From: Petrimonas sp. IBARAKI
GTDB taxonomy: Bacteria; Bacteroidota; Bacteroidia; Bacteroidales; Dysgonomonadaceae
DNA length: 64,000 bases
Direction: 5' to 3'
NCBI GenBank assembly: GCA_002356435.2
Contig: AP018040.2
Coordinates: 1,674,001-1,738,000 of the forward strand
In this document: positions 55,402 to 64,000 of the stretch, in pieces
Layout: each line of letters starts with the position of its first letter
Numbering within the stretch: position 1 is the stretch's first letter
The notes under the pieces: generated by a model
Databases searched by the model: none
What the model was told of the DNA's origin: nothing
Seen by the model: only the letters and a program-made list of their open reading frames with translations
Made by a program: the position numbers and the translations under genes

Positions 55402-55492
55402 ATAATAGATTTCTTTTTATAAAATTCTCTCAGAATCTTGTTTTTGAGTCTGATTTTCTCTAATTTTACAGTCAATATGTAAGCAAAAGCAT

Positions 55493-55500
55493 TACATTTG
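55493..55500 (+). promoter_or_regulatory. -7 element (TACATTTG) of the hut operon
   Basis: An exact TAnnTTTG octamer is 28 bases before the hutU ATG, divergent from the cutC promoter. No histidine or urocanate regulator gene is seen in the window. Confidence 0.45.
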
Positions 55501-55528
55501 TCCAGAAGTCTGTAAGTCTAATGTATAA

Positions 55529-57532
55529 ATGTCTGATAAAGTGAAAATAACCTTATCCAGCGAGTTGCCTCATTATCCTGTTTTTAAAAAGGGTATTCGC
55601 CGTGCGCCCGACCGCGGCTTCCGCCTGACACCTGCTCAGACCGAAATCGCTTTAAAAAACGCTTTACGTTATATTCCGTGTGAATTGCATAAGACGCTGG
55701 TTCCCGAATTTTTAGAAGAGCTTTGGACCAGGGGAAGAATTTACGGCTACCGTTATCGTCCCGAAGGCGACCTGAAGGCAAAACCGATAGATGATTATAA
55801 AGGAAATTGCGTGGAAGGAAAAGCTTTTCAGGTGATGATTGACAATAATCTTTGTTTTGATATAGCCTTGTATCCATACGAACTGGTAACCTATGGCGAA
55901 ACAGGTCAGGTCTGTCAGAACTGGATGCAGTACCGGTTGATAAAAATGTACCTGGAACAGTTGACACAGGAACAAACACTGGTAGTGGAAAGCGGACATC
56001 CGCTCGGATTGTTTAAATCGAAACCCGATGCACCACGTGTAATTATAACCAATTCAATGATGATTGGTCAATTCGATAACCTCCCGGATTGGGAGATTGC
56101 CGCACAGATGGGTGTTGCCAACTACGGACAAATGACGGCCGGGGGGTGGATGTATATTGGTCCACAGGGAATAGTTCACGGAACATTCAACACATTGCTC
56201 AATGCCGGAAGGTTGAAGCTTGGCATACCACAAGACGGAGATTTGCGGGGATACCTGTTTGTGTCGTCGGGGTTGGGTGGAATGAGCGGTGCGCAACCTA
56301 AAGCTGCCGATATTGCCGGTGCGGTATCCATTGTGGCAGAGGTGGATTATTCGCGCATAGAAACCCGTTATTCGCAGGGGTGGGTACACAAAATAACCGG
56401 TGACAAACAACAGGCTTTCGCCTGGGCTCATGAGTCGATGGCACACAAAGAACCTCTTTCCATCGCATATCACGGAAATATTGTCGATTTGCTTGAATTT
56501 GCAGAGACAGAGAAAATCCACATTGATCTATTGAGTGATCAAACCTCCTGTCACGAGCCTTATACGGGCGGATATTGCCCTGTGGGAATCCCGTTCGATG
56601 AGCGCACCCGGTTGCTGGAAGAAGACCGAACCCGGTTTCATGAATTGGTAGATGCATCCTTGCGTCGTCATTTCAATGTCGTCAGAAAACTGGTTGCCAA
56701 CGGCACTTACTTTTTCGATTATGGAAACTCGTTTATGAAAGCCGTTTATGATGCCGGGGTGAAAGAGATTTCGAAAAACGGTATCGATGACAAAGAGGGT
56801 TTTATTTTTCCTTCGTACGTGGAAGATATCATGGGGCCTGAACTGTTCGATTACGGTTATGGCCCTTTCCGTTGGGTGTGCCTGAGCGGAAAACATGAAG
56901 ACCTGGTTAAAACGGATAAGGCCGCTATGGATTGTATTGATCCGGCACGTCGCGGACAGGATAAAGATAACTGGATTTGGATCCGTGACGCGGAAAAAAA
57001 CCGGCTTGTTGTAGGTACACAGGCCCGCATTTTGTATCAGGATGCACCTGGACGCATGAATATCGCTTTACGATTTAATGAGATGGTGCGCAACGGGGAG
57101 ATCGGGCCTGTTATGCTTGGGCGTGATCACCATGATGTGAGTGGCACCGATTCGCCTTTCCGCGAAACCGCAAACATCAAGGATGGAAGTAACGTGATGG
57201 CGGACATGGCCGTGCAATGCTTCGCGGGGAATGCGGCACGGGGAATGAGCTTGGTGGCGCTACATAACGGAGGTGGCGTAGGTATAGGAAAAGCCGTTAA
57301 CGGTGGATTCGGAATGGTGTGTGACGGTAGTGAACGCGTGGACGAAATCCTCCGCTCAGCAATGCTCTGGGACGTTATGGGCGGTGTTGCCCGCCGTTCA
57401 TGGGCACGAAATGCAAATGCTATGAGCACCGTGCAGGATTTTAACCAGTCATTTGCCGATGATTATTACATTACCGAACCCTACCTGGTGGACGAGGAAA
57501 TAATAAAGAATATCGCAAATTACAAACAATAA
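55529..57532 (+). CDS. hutU: Urocanate hydratase HutU (long type)
   Basis: The 667-aa enzyme adds water to urocanate using tightly bound NAD. Family marks are TAGGWMYIGPQGIVHGTFNT, the NAD loop VSSGLGGMSGAQPKAA, the active-site region SDQTSCHEP(Y)TGGY and the end motif GGGVGIGKAVNGGFGMVCDG. It is about 110 residues longer than the usual 550-aa enzyme, as in other Bacteroidota, with extra sequence at the N-terminus and before the final domain. It heads the operon. Confidence 0.96.
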   Translation: MSDKVKITLSSELPHYPVFKKGIRRAPDRGFRLTPAQTEIALKNALRYIPCELHKTLVPEFLEELWTRGRIYGYRYRPEGDLKAKPIDDYKGNCVEGKAFQVMIDNNLCFDIALYPYELVTYGETGQVCQNWMQYRLIKMYLEQLTQEQTLVVESGHPLGLFKSKPDAPRVIITNSMMIGQFDNLPDWEIAAQMGVANYGQMTAGGWMYIGPQGIVHGTFNTLLNAGRLKLGIPQDGDLRGYLFVSSGLGGMSGAQPKAADIAGAVSIVAEVDYSRIETRYSQGWVHKITGDKQQAFAWAHESMAHKEPLSIAYHGNIVDLLEFAETEKIHIDLLSDQTSCHEPYTGGYCPVGIPFDERTRLLEEDRTRFHELVDASLRRHFNVVRKLVANGTYFFDYGNSFMKAVYDAGVKEISKNGIDDKEGFIFPSYVEDIMGPELFDYGYGPFRWVCLSGKHEDLVKTDKAAMDCIDPARRGQDKDNWIWIRDAEKNRLVVGTQARILYQDAPGRMNIALRFNEMVRNGEIGPVMLGRDHHDVSGTDSPFRETANIKDGSNVMADMAVQCFAGNAARGMSLVALHNGGGVGIGKAVNGGFGMVCDGSERVDEILRSAMLWDVMGGVARRSWARNANAMSTVQDFNQSFADDYYITEPYLVDEEIIKNIANYKQ

Positions 57533-57571
57533 TTTTAAAAAGCTCTTTTTCTGGGGAGCAGGAGTCTTGAT

Positions 57572-58468
57572 ATGAACAAAATAATGGAATGTGTTCCTAA
57601 TTTCAGCGAAGGACGCGACAAAGAGAAAATTGAAAAGATCGTGGAGTGTTTCCGCGCAAAAAAAAATGTAAAACTGTTGGATTACAGTAATGACGAAGAC
57701 CATAATCGGCTTGTTGTGACTGTTATAGGTGAACCCGAACCATTAAAAAAAAGCGTTGTTGATGCCATTGGTAAAGCGGTAGAACTTATCGATATGAACC
57801 AGCACAGCGGGCAACATCCGAGAATGGGTGCCGTTGATGTAGTCCCTTTTATTCCCATTAAGAACGTAACTCCGGAAGAGGCTGTTTCGTTTTCAAAAGA
57901 GGTGGCACAGACGGTTGCCGAACGCTATAACTTACCTGTTTTCCTGTACGAAAAATCAGCTTCAGCACCTCATCGTGAAAATTTAGCAAACATCCGTAAA
58001 GGTGAATTTGAAGGGATGGCGGAGAAAATAAAAAAAGACGACTGGAAGCCTGATTTCGGTCCTGCAGAACGTCATCCAACGGCCGGGGCTGTTGCTGTGG
58101 GTGTACGTATGCCTCTGGTGGCCTATAACGTGAACTTAGGAACCGACAATCTTGAAATAGCTCAGTCAATAGCCAAAAAAGTGCGTTTCATCGGAGGTGG
58201 ATTACGTTTCTGTAAAGGAATGGGCGTGGCGCTGGAGGAACGAGGCATAACCCAGGTTTCCATGAACCTGACCGATTATACCAAAACGGCCATTTACAGG
58301 GCTCACGAACTGGTTCGGATAGAAGCTAACCGTTACGGTGTGCCTGTTATTGGAGCTGAAATCGTAGGCTTGGTACCTCTGGAAGCATTGGTGGATACTG
58401 CCGCATATTATCTTGGCCTTGAGAATTTTTCGCTAAACCAGGTACTCGAAACAAAACTGATGGAATAA
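57572..58468 (+). CDS. ftcD: Glutamate formimidoyltransferase
   Basis: The 298-aa enzyme moves the formimino group from formiminoglutamate to tetrahydrofolate, yielding glutamate. Marks are MECVPNFSEGRDKEKI, DSNDEDHNR-like DYSNDEDHNRLVVTVIG, HSGQHPRMGAVDVVPFIP and GPAERHPTAGAVAVGVR. It corresponds to the N-terminal half of the animal fused enzyme; the cyclodeaminase half is a separate gene 1.9 kb downstream. Confidence 0.95.
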   Translation: MNKIMECVPNFSEGRDKEKIEKIVECFRAKKNVKLLDYSNDEDHNRLVVTVIGEPEPLKKSVVDAIGKAVELIDMNQHSGQHPRMGAVDVVPFIPIKNVTPEEAVSFSKEVAQTVAERYNLPVFLYEKSASAPHRENLANIRKGEFEGMAEKIKKDDWKPDFGPAERHPTAGAVAVGVRMPLVAYNVNLGTDNLEIAQSIAKKVRFIGGGLRFCKGMGVALEERGITQVSMNLTDYTKTAIYRAHELVRIEANRYGVPVIGAEIVGLVPLEALVDTAAYYLGLENFSLNQVLETKLME

Positions 58469-58482
58469 AGCGAGGCTTACCT

Positions 58483-59064
58483 ATGGACTGGATAGAACCT
58501 ATTGCCGCAGTTTTTGGCGTTTTGAGCGTTTGGTTTGCCCGAAAAGAAAACATTTTAGTCTTTCCTTTCGGAATCATAAACGTCGCAATTTATATCTACA
58601 TCTGTTTTGCTGCCCGATTGTATGCGAACGCTGGAATTAACGTAGTTTATCTGGCTTCGAATGTTTACGGATGGTATTTGTGGTCCCGTATCGACGGAGA
58701 CAGCCGTAAATTACTAATTAAACGTAATACTTCCAAGGAGAACATGATTTCCTGGACCGCAGTGGTGGCGATCTATGTGGCTCTGTTTTTTCTTTTGAGA
58801 TATGTTAACCGGACAGATACCGGTTACATTCAATCGTATCTTCCCTATATCGATTCGTTTAATACAGCTTTTTTTTTGGTAGCTACCCTTTTGATGGCAT
58901 TTAAAAAGCTGGAAAATTGGCAGTTTTGGATTATAGGTAATATTGTGTCGATCCCCATCTACGCCTCGCAGGGATTGTATTTTACGAGCGCTCAATACGC
59001 TATTTTTCTGGTTTTAGCTATATCGGGCTGGAAGGAGTGGAAAAGGAAAATAAATTACAAATAG
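58483..59064 (+). CDS. pnuC: PnuC-family nicotinamide riboside transporter
   Basis: The 193-aa membrane protein has about seven helices in the PnuC plan: IEPIAAVFGVLSVWFARKENI, NVVYLASNVYGWYLWSRID and the signature NWQFWIIGNIVSIPIYASQG. PnuC proteins take up nicotinamide riboside or, in related branches, other vitamin nucleosides by facilitated diffusion. It starts 14 bases after ftcD and ends 5 before hutI, so it is part of the hut operon. Urocanase needs NAD, which offers one link. Confidence 0.88.
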   Translation: MDWIEPIAAVFGVLSVWFARKENILVFPFGIINVAIYIYICFAARLYANAGINVVYLASNVYGWYLWSRIDGDSRKLLIKRNTSKENMISWTAVVAIYVALFFLLRYVNRTDTGYIQSYLPYIDSFNTAFFLVATLLMAFKKLENWQFWIIGNIVSIPIYASQGLYFTSAQYAIFLVLAISGWKEWKRKINYK

Positions 59065-59069
59065 AAAAG

Positions 59070-60314
59070 ATGAACAACCTTGTTGTGAAAAATGCTTCGC
59101 AAGTAGTTACCTGCAGTGGGTTTACAGGGAAAAGAGGTGAAGATATGTCGGACCTGCATGTGATTAAGAATGGAACAGTCGTTGTTACTGACGGTGTTAT
59201 CTCGCACGTGCTGAAAGAGGGTGAAGGTCTTTCCGTAGACCTGTCGGATTACGAAGTGATTCGTGCGGAGGGTAAGGCATTGCTTCCCGGGTTTGTAGAT
59301 CCTCATACGCATTTTGTGTTTGGCGGCTACCGGGAAGAGGAATTTGCGTGGAGGATGCGTGGGGATAGTTATATGGACATCATGAACCGCGGCGGTGGTA
59401 TTGTAAACACTACACGCGCTACACGCGCCGCATCGGAAGATGAACTTTATATCGCCGGGAAACAACGGCTTGACGCCATGATGCGACTCGGGATTACTAC
59501 CGTGGAAGGTAAAAGCGGTTATGGGCTCGATAAGGAAACTGAACTAAAACAACTCCGTGTCATGCAGCGCCTCAACGAAGAACATCCACTGGATGTTGTT
59601 TCCACGTTCATGGGCGCACACGCTACTCCTGAAGAGTGGAAGGGTAGGGAAGATGAGTTTATCGATTTCAACATAAACGAAATGCTCCCTTTGGTGGCTC
59701 AGGAAAAATTGGCGGAATGCGCTGATATTTTCTGCGAAAAAAATGTATTTACCATCGAACAATCGCGCCGCTACCTGACTGCAGCACGAGAACAGGGCTT
59801 CAAACTGAAAATCCACGCTGATGAAATTGTACCGTTCGGAGGAGCCGAGCTTGCTGCTGAACTTGGTTGCCTGTCTGCCGACCATTTGTTGAAAGCATCG
59901 GGTAAAGGCATTCGTGCAATGGCAAAGGCAGAAGTGGTTTCCACGTTGCTGCCGCTTACGGCTTTCTCGCTTCGCGAAAATTTTGCCCGTGCCCGGACAA
60001 TGATTGACAACAATTGTATGGTTGCTTTGGCAACTGATTTCAATCCGGGTAGTTCGTTCAGCGCATCTGTGCCCTTGCTGTTTGCGTTGGCGTGTATTTA
60101 TATGAAAATGTCGCCCGAAGAAGCAGTAACGGCTTTCACGATTAACAGTGCGGCTGCTGTCGGCAGAGCCGACAAAATCGGCAGTATTGATGTGGGGAAA
60201 CAAGCTGACCTGGTGCTGTTGCAATTTCCGTCGTACAAATTCCTGCCCTATCACGTGGGTATGAACATTGTAGAAAAAGTTATCAAGCGTGGATGTCTTC
60301 TTGTTGACCGTTGA
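59070..60314 (+). CDS. hutI: Imidazolonepropionase HutI
   Basis: The 414-aa amidohydrolase opens the imidazolone ring to give formiminoglutamate. The metal site starts with DPHTHFVFGGYREEEF, followed by KSGYGLDKETELK, the His in KIHADEIVPFGGA and the Asp in ALATDFNPGSS. ATG 59070 (MNNLVVKNAS) is chosen since the longer frame would overlap pnuC. Confidence 0.96.
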   Translation: MNNLVVKNASQVVTCSGFTGKRGEDMSDLHVIKNGTVVVTDGVISHVLKEGEGLSVDLSDYEVIRAEGKALLPGFVDPHTHFVFGGYREEEFAWRMRGDSYMDIMNRGGGIVNTTRATRAASEDELYIAGKQRLDAMMRLGITTVEGKSGYGLDKETELKQLRVMQRLNEEHPLDVVSTFMGAHATPEEWKGREDEFIDFNINEMLPLVAQEKLAECADIFCEKNVFTIEQSRRYLTAAREQGFKLKIHADEIVPFGGAELAAELGCLSADHLLKASGKGIRAMAKAEVVSTLLPLTAFSLRENFARARTMIDNNCMVALATDFNPGSSFSASVPLLFALACIYMKMSPEEAVTAFTINSAAAVGRADKIGSIDVGKQADLVLLQFPSYKFLPYHVGMNIVEKVIKRGCLLVDR

Positions 60315-60338
60315 ATATCAGATTTATAAATAAATAAA

Positions 60339-60965
60339 ATGAAACTACAGGATTTAACTTTAAAACAATTCTTAGAAAAAACTGCCGGGAATGAGCCTGT
60401 TCCCGGTGGTGGAAGTGTATCGGCATTAAACGGAGCCATATCATCGTCATTGGTACAAATGCTGGCAAACCTGACTATTGGCAGGAAAAATTACACGGAT
60501 GTGGAAGAGCGGATGAAAAAAAATGCCGGAAGATTTGAAGAATTCAGGATGCATTTTCTGAACGATATCGATCGCGATAGTGAAGCTTATAACCTTGTTT
60601 TCGAAGCATTTAAGCTTCCGAAAGAAACGGATGAGGAAAAAGCATATCGCAGCCAAAATATTCAGGAGGCGACCAAGATTGCCGCACTCGTTCCGATGGA
60701 AATTGCCGAGCGTGCCTTCGGAATGCTTGACCTCATTGTTGAAACTACCCGTAAGGGCAACAAAAATGCCATTACCGACGGCTGCGTGGCAATGATGACC
60801 TGCCGGACTGCCGTCTTGGGTGCGCTGCTGAACGTACGCATCAACCTGGGAGGATTAAAGGATGCTGGATTCGTGCAAAAGCTGACAGACGCTTGCAGCC
60901 GCATAGAAAGAGAAACAGAAGCAAAAGAAAAAGAGTTAACGGATTGGGTAAAAACACAACTATAA
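60339..60965 (+). CDS. fchA: Formimidoyltetrahydrofolate cyclodeaminase FchA
   Basis: The 208-aa all-helical enzyme releases ammonia from formiminotetrahydrofolate to give methenyl-THF. Marks are EKTAGNEPVPGGGSVSALNGAIS, FLNDIDRDSEAYNLVFEAF and DGCVAMMTCRTAVLGALLNVRINLG. It matches the C-terminal half of the animal enzyme. It ends 7 bases before hutH. Confidence 0.94.
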   Translation: MKLQDLTLKQFLEKTAGNEPVPGGGSVSALNGAISSSLVQMLANLTIGRKNYTDVEERMKKNAGRFEEFRMHFLNDIDRDSEAYNLVFEAFKLPKETDEEKAYRSQNIQEATKIAALVPMEIAERAFGMLDLIVETTRKGNKNAITDGCVAMMTCRTAVLGALLNVRINLGGLKDAGFVQKLTDACSRIERETEAKEKELTDWVKTQL

Positions 60966-60972
60966 ACATAAA

Positions 60973-62472
60973 GTGAAAAATATTTATTACATCGGAAAAG
61001 ATGAACTTACGTTCGACGACCTTGAACGGATCATCAATGAAAACATCAAACTCGAATTATCGCAGGAAGCCAAAGAACGTATTCAAAAATGCCGTGATTA
61101 TCTCGATCAGAAAATGCAAAATCAGCAGGAACCTATTTACGGAATCTCCACCGGTTTTGGGTCGCTATGCAACCGCACTATTTCGAACAATGATTTGCAT
61201 ATGTTGCAGGAGAATCTGGTGAAATCACACGCGTGCAGTGTTGGGGAAGAAGTTAAGCCGGTGATTGTAAAACTGATGTTTCTGCTCAAAGCACACGCAC
61301 TTTCACTGGGTTACAGCGGTGTGCAGGTGGCAACCGTTCAACGGATGCTCGACCTGTTCAATAACGATATTCTGCCTGTGGTCTACGATAAAGGCTCCCT
61401 GGGGGCATCAGGCGACCTGGCACCGTTAGCCAACCTGTTTCTGCCTTTGATAGGCGTGGGAGATGTATATTACAAAGGGCAAAAACGCGATATCGGTAGC
61501 GTGCTCGACGAATTTGGTTGGGAACCCCTTAAACTGAAAAGCAAGGAAGGGCTGGCATTGCTAAACGGTACCCAGTTTATGTCGGCACACGGAGTGTTTG
61601 CGGTTATGAAAGCACAACGCTTGTCGAAACGTGCCGACCTGATCGCGGCTATTTCGCTCGATGCCTACGACGGGCACCTGGAGCCTTTTGACGAAAAGCT
61701 GCACCTTATCCGTCCGCACCTGGGACAATTAGAAACGTCACAGAATATTGTCCGGTTTCTGGAGGGTAGTGAATTGATCTCCAGGGAAAAGAAGCATATT
61801 CAGGACCCTTACTCGTTTCGTTGTATTCCGCAAGTTCACGGTGCCACCAAAGACGCTATCGCATACGTGAAATCGGTATTGTTTACGGAAATCAATTCCG
61901 TGACCGATAATCCTACCATCTTCCCCGATGATGATCAAATTATATCGGGTGGAAATTTTCACGGTCAGCCACTCGCCATTACTTTTGATTTCTTGGCACT
62001 CGCCCTTGCCGAACTCGGTAATATTTCTGAACGCCGGGTAGCACAACTGATTCTCGGGAACCGCGGTCTGCCCGAATTTTTAGTGGCTAATCCGGGATTG
62101 AATTCCGGATTTATGATTCCCCAATACGTGTCGGCTTCCATCGTAAGTCAGAACAAGATGTATTGCTATGCGGCCTCGAGCGACTCCATTGTGTCGTCAA
62201 ACGGACAGGAAGACCACGTGAGTATGGGGGCTACATCGGCTATAAAATTGCTGAAAGTAATGGATAACCTTGATCTGATTTTATCGATAGAACTGATGAA
62301 TGCTGTGCAAGCGATGGAGTTTCGTCGTCCGCTTAAATCGTCGCCTGTTATTGAAAAAACCATCAAAGAATACCGGAAAGAGGTGCCCTTTGTAGAGGAA
62401 GATATTGTCATGTATAAGGAGATTCATAAAACCGTTGCTTTTTTAAACCGATTGCACGTGGATGCGCTGTAA
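60973..62472 (+). CDS. hutH: Histidine ammonia-lyase HutH
   Basis: The 499-aa enzyme removes ammonia from histidine to give urocanate, the first step of the pathway. The MIO cofactor precursor Ala-Ser-Gly is in GSLGASGDLAPLANLFLPLIG (about 154-174); the YGISTGFGSLCNR loop with the catalytic Tyr and the QDPYSFRCIPQVHGA segment are present. The start is GTG. It is the last gene of the operon. Confidence 0.96.
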   Translation: MKNIYYIGKDELTFDDLERIINENIKLELSQEAKERIQKCRDYLDQKMQNQQEPIYGISTGFGSLCNRTISNNDLHMLQENLVKSHACSVGEEVKPVIVKLMFLLKAHALSLGYSGVQVATVQRMLDLFNNDILPVVYDKGSLGASGDLAPLANLFLPLIGVGDVYYKGQKRDIGSVLDEFGWEPLKLKSKEGLALLNGTQFMSAHGVFAVMKAQRLSKRADLIAAISLDAYDGHLEPFDEKLHLIRPHLGQLETSQNIVRFLEGSELISREKKHIQDPYSFRCIPQVHGATKDAIAYVKSVLFTEINSVTDNPTIFPDDDQIISGGNFHGQPLAITFDFLALALAELGNISERRVAQLILGNRGLPEFLVANPGLNSGFMIPQYVSASIVSQNKMYCYAASSDSIVSSNGQEDHVSMGATSAIKLLKVMDNLDLILSIELMNAVQAMEFRRPLKSSPVIEKTIKEYRKEVPFVEEDIVMYKEIHKTVAFLNRLHVDAL

Positions 62473-62490
62473 AAGAACGGTGATTTTTTT

Positions 62491-62498
62491 TATCTTTG
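62491..62498 (+). promoter_or_regulatory. -7 element (TATCTTTG) of the MFS transporter gene
   Basis: An exact TAnnTTTG octamer lies 18 bases past the hutH stop and 39 before the MFS ATG, so the transporter can be expressed separately from hut. No terminator is visible before it. Confidence 0.5.
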
Positions 62499-62537
62499 CA
62501 CATTCGAAACACTTTCATAACATAAACTAAAAATTAA

Positions 62538-63977
62538 ATGGTAGAGAAAATTCACAGTACGCTTCGTGATTCTTCCGTGGCAAGATGGACCGCATTAATA
62601 CTGCTGGCTTCCACAATGTTTGTGGCTTATATGTTTATCGATGTTTTGGCACCCCTGAGTACCATGCTCGAAACTTCGCTGAAATGGACGCCCGACACTT
62701 TTGGCGCGGTCGCCGGTTCGGAATACTTCCTGAATGTATTTGCCTTCTTCCTGATATTTGCCGGAATTATTTTAGACCGGATTGGTGTACGGAAAGCTGC
62801 ACTTGTCTCCGGTTCCCTGATGGTAATCGGAGCGTCCATAAAGCTGTATGGTATCAGCGATTATTTTAATGGCGGAGGCTTCGGATACGATTTCTTCAAC
62901 TCTTTCTGGACCGGGTTCCCTGCATCGGCAAAAGTGGCTTCGGTTGGTTTTGCTATTTTTGGTTGTGGGGTGGAGATGGCGGGAGTTACCGTTTCCAAAG
63001 GGATTGTAAAATGGTTTGCCGGAAAAGAATTGGCACTGGCCATGGGCCTGGAGATGGCTATTGCGCGGCTGGGTGTTTTTGCCGTATTCCGTTTGTCGCC
63101 GTACCTGGCTGAAAAGGGGGGCGTTTCACTTTCGGTAGGTGTGGGGACTTTGTTGCTCCTGATCGGATTGTTGACTTTCAGTGTGTACTTCTTCTTCGAT
63201 AAAAAGCTCGATTCGCAAACCGATGCTCTCAGGGCCGGTAATGAATCTTCTCTGGAAGAGGAGTTCAGGATCAGCGATTTAAAAGCTATATTTACGTCGA
63301 AAACCTTTATGGTTGTAGCCGGGCTATGCGTTCTGTTTTATTCAGCGATTTTCCCGTTTCAGAAGTTTGCTACCGGGATGCTCGAAAGCCGTTTGGGAAT
63401 GACTACCTCCGAAGCGAGCGGCTTGTTTTCCTATTTTCCTATTGGAGCGATGATTTTAACACCCTTGCTGGGATGGTTTATTGATAACAAGGGGAAGGCA
63501 GCTACCATGCTGATGTTGGGGTCCCTGCTAGTGATTGTTTGCCATTTGATTTTTGCGCTTACACCGGAGGAAAACTTTACGTTTGCCGTGGCGTTAGGGG
63601 CTATCATTGTACTGGGTGTTTCGTTCTCCCTGGTTCCTGCTTCGCTGTGGCCTTCAGTTCCTAAGTTGGTGGACAACAAGGTTTTGGGATCTGCTTATTC
63701 CATCATATTCTGGATTCAGAACATTGGATTAATGCTGACTCCGGTTTTGATAGGGTGGGCATTAAAAAGAAGTAACCCGGGTATTGCCGAACAGATTGCA
63801 TCCGGCGAAGCTGTAAAATATAATTATACTGTTCCGATGCTTATCTTTGCCGGATTTGGAGTTGCAGCACTTTTACTGGCTTTCTACCTAAAAGCACTGG
63901 ACAAGAAAAAAGGTTTTGGGTTAGAGCTTCCAAACATTGTAAAAAAGGATCATGATGCGACAAGCAATCCGGGCTGA
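62538..63977 (+). CDS. MFS transporter
   Basis: The 479-aa protein has 12 predicted helices of the major facilitator type, with the loop 2-3 motif near ILDRIGVRKAALVSG and another at GWFIDNKGKAATMLML in the second half. No substrate signature is recognised. Being next to hutH, it could move histidine, urocanate or a related organic anion, but this is inference from position alone. The gene is complete and ends 23 bases before the window edge. Confidence 0.88.
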   Translation: MVEKIHSTLRDSSVARWTALILLASTMFVAYMFIDVLAPLSTMLETSLKWTPDTFGAVAGSEYFLNVFAFFLIFAGIILDRIGVRKAALVSGSLMVIGASIKLYGISDYFNGGGFGYDFFNSFWTGFPASAKVASVGFAIFGCGVEMAGVTVSKGIVKWFAGKELALAMGLEMAIARLGVFAVFRLSPYLAEKGGVSLSVGVGTLLLLIGLLTFSVYFFFDKKLDSQTDALRAGNESSLEEEFRISDLKAIFTSKTFMVVAGLCVLFYSAIFPFQKFATGMLESRLGMTTSEASGLFSYFPIGAMILTPLLGWFIDNKGKAATMLMLGSLLVIVCHLIFALTPEENFTFAVALGAIIVLGVSFSLVPASLWPSVPKLVDNKVLGSAYSIIFWIQNIGLMLTPVLIGWALKRSNPGIAEQIASGEAVKYNYTVPMLIFAGFGVAALLLAFYLKALDKKKGFGLELPNIVKKDHDATSNPG

Positions 63978-64000
63978 AGTGATCGGTAAGAAATATAGCG

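Overview
The window is a contiguous chromosomal segment from a member of the Bacteroidota, probably order Bacteroidales. Three things point there. Several start regions carry the lineage's -7 promoter element TAnnTTTG, sometimes with a TTTG or TTTC about 20 bp upstream, and Shine-Dalgarno sequences are mostly absent. The proteins are typical of the phylum: an Oar-like TonB receptor, SPII lipoproteins, a possible type IX secretion tail, and family 20 and 106 glycosidases. The long urocanase with a split formiminotransferase/cyclodeaminase route also fits. Family level (Dysgonomonadaceae-like) is only a guess. I see no CRISPR array, intact insertion sequence, prophage or rRNA operon.

Layout. 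0-7 kb: a secreted beta-helix protein, a small lipoprotein, a GT4 glycosyltransferase, a Cys/Met-metabolism PLP enzyme, a DUF4230 protein, a membrane protein, a GNAT acetyltransferase and a FrnE-like DsbA oxidoreductase. 7-13 kb: ClpC with its promoter and terminator, a uracil-DNA-glycosylase-fold protein, and a peroxide-defence group (perR, dps, katA) whose regulator has no cysteines and is preceded by a 6-1-6 palindrome. 13-16 kb: an AI-2E-family permease, a DUF2007 protein, a short-chain dehydrogenase and a DUF192 protein.

16-29 kb is a cobalamin locus. A cobalamin riboswitch at about 25.1-25.25 kb precedes a minus-strand operon: TonB receptor, DUF4430 protein, cobU, cobT, cobS, alpha-ribazole phosphatase, cobyric acid synthase, threonine-phosphate decarboxylase and cbiB. 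This covers the late nucleotide-loop and side-chain steps. A second minus-strand operon supplies inner-membrane import and adenosylation: a DUF71 (Dph6-like) ATP pyrophosphatase, btuF, cobO, btuC and btuD. No corrin-ring genes are present, so salvage is the likely role.

29-39 kb: groES-groEL behind a sigma-54-like promoter, an Oar-like TonB receptor, a YegP-like protein and an isolated GH106 rhamnosidase, most separated by clear intrinsic terminators. 39-50 kb (minus strand): tRNA-Gln, an acyl-ACP thioesterase with tyrS, an operon of a HAMP sensor without an output domain plus two tandem TrkH potassium transporters, an OmpA/TPR lipoprotein, pdxB, an SGNH hydrolase and a YbjQ-family protein. 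50-55 kb: nfo-nhaD, then cutC with a GH20 hexosaminidase. 55-64 kb (plus strand): a histidine-degradation operon (hutU, ftcD, pnuC-like, hutI, fchA, hutH) followed by an MFS transporter with its own promoter. Histidine would be converted through urocanate, imidazolonepropionate and formiminoglutamate to glutamate and one-carbon folate.

Most of the window is ordinary core genome. The parts most worth a second look are the DUF4430 protein and the DUF71 enzyme in the B12 locus, the output-less HAMP sensor fused transcriptionally to two TrkH genes, the cysteine-free PerR, the sigma-54-like groESL promoter and the PnuC gene inside the hut operon.
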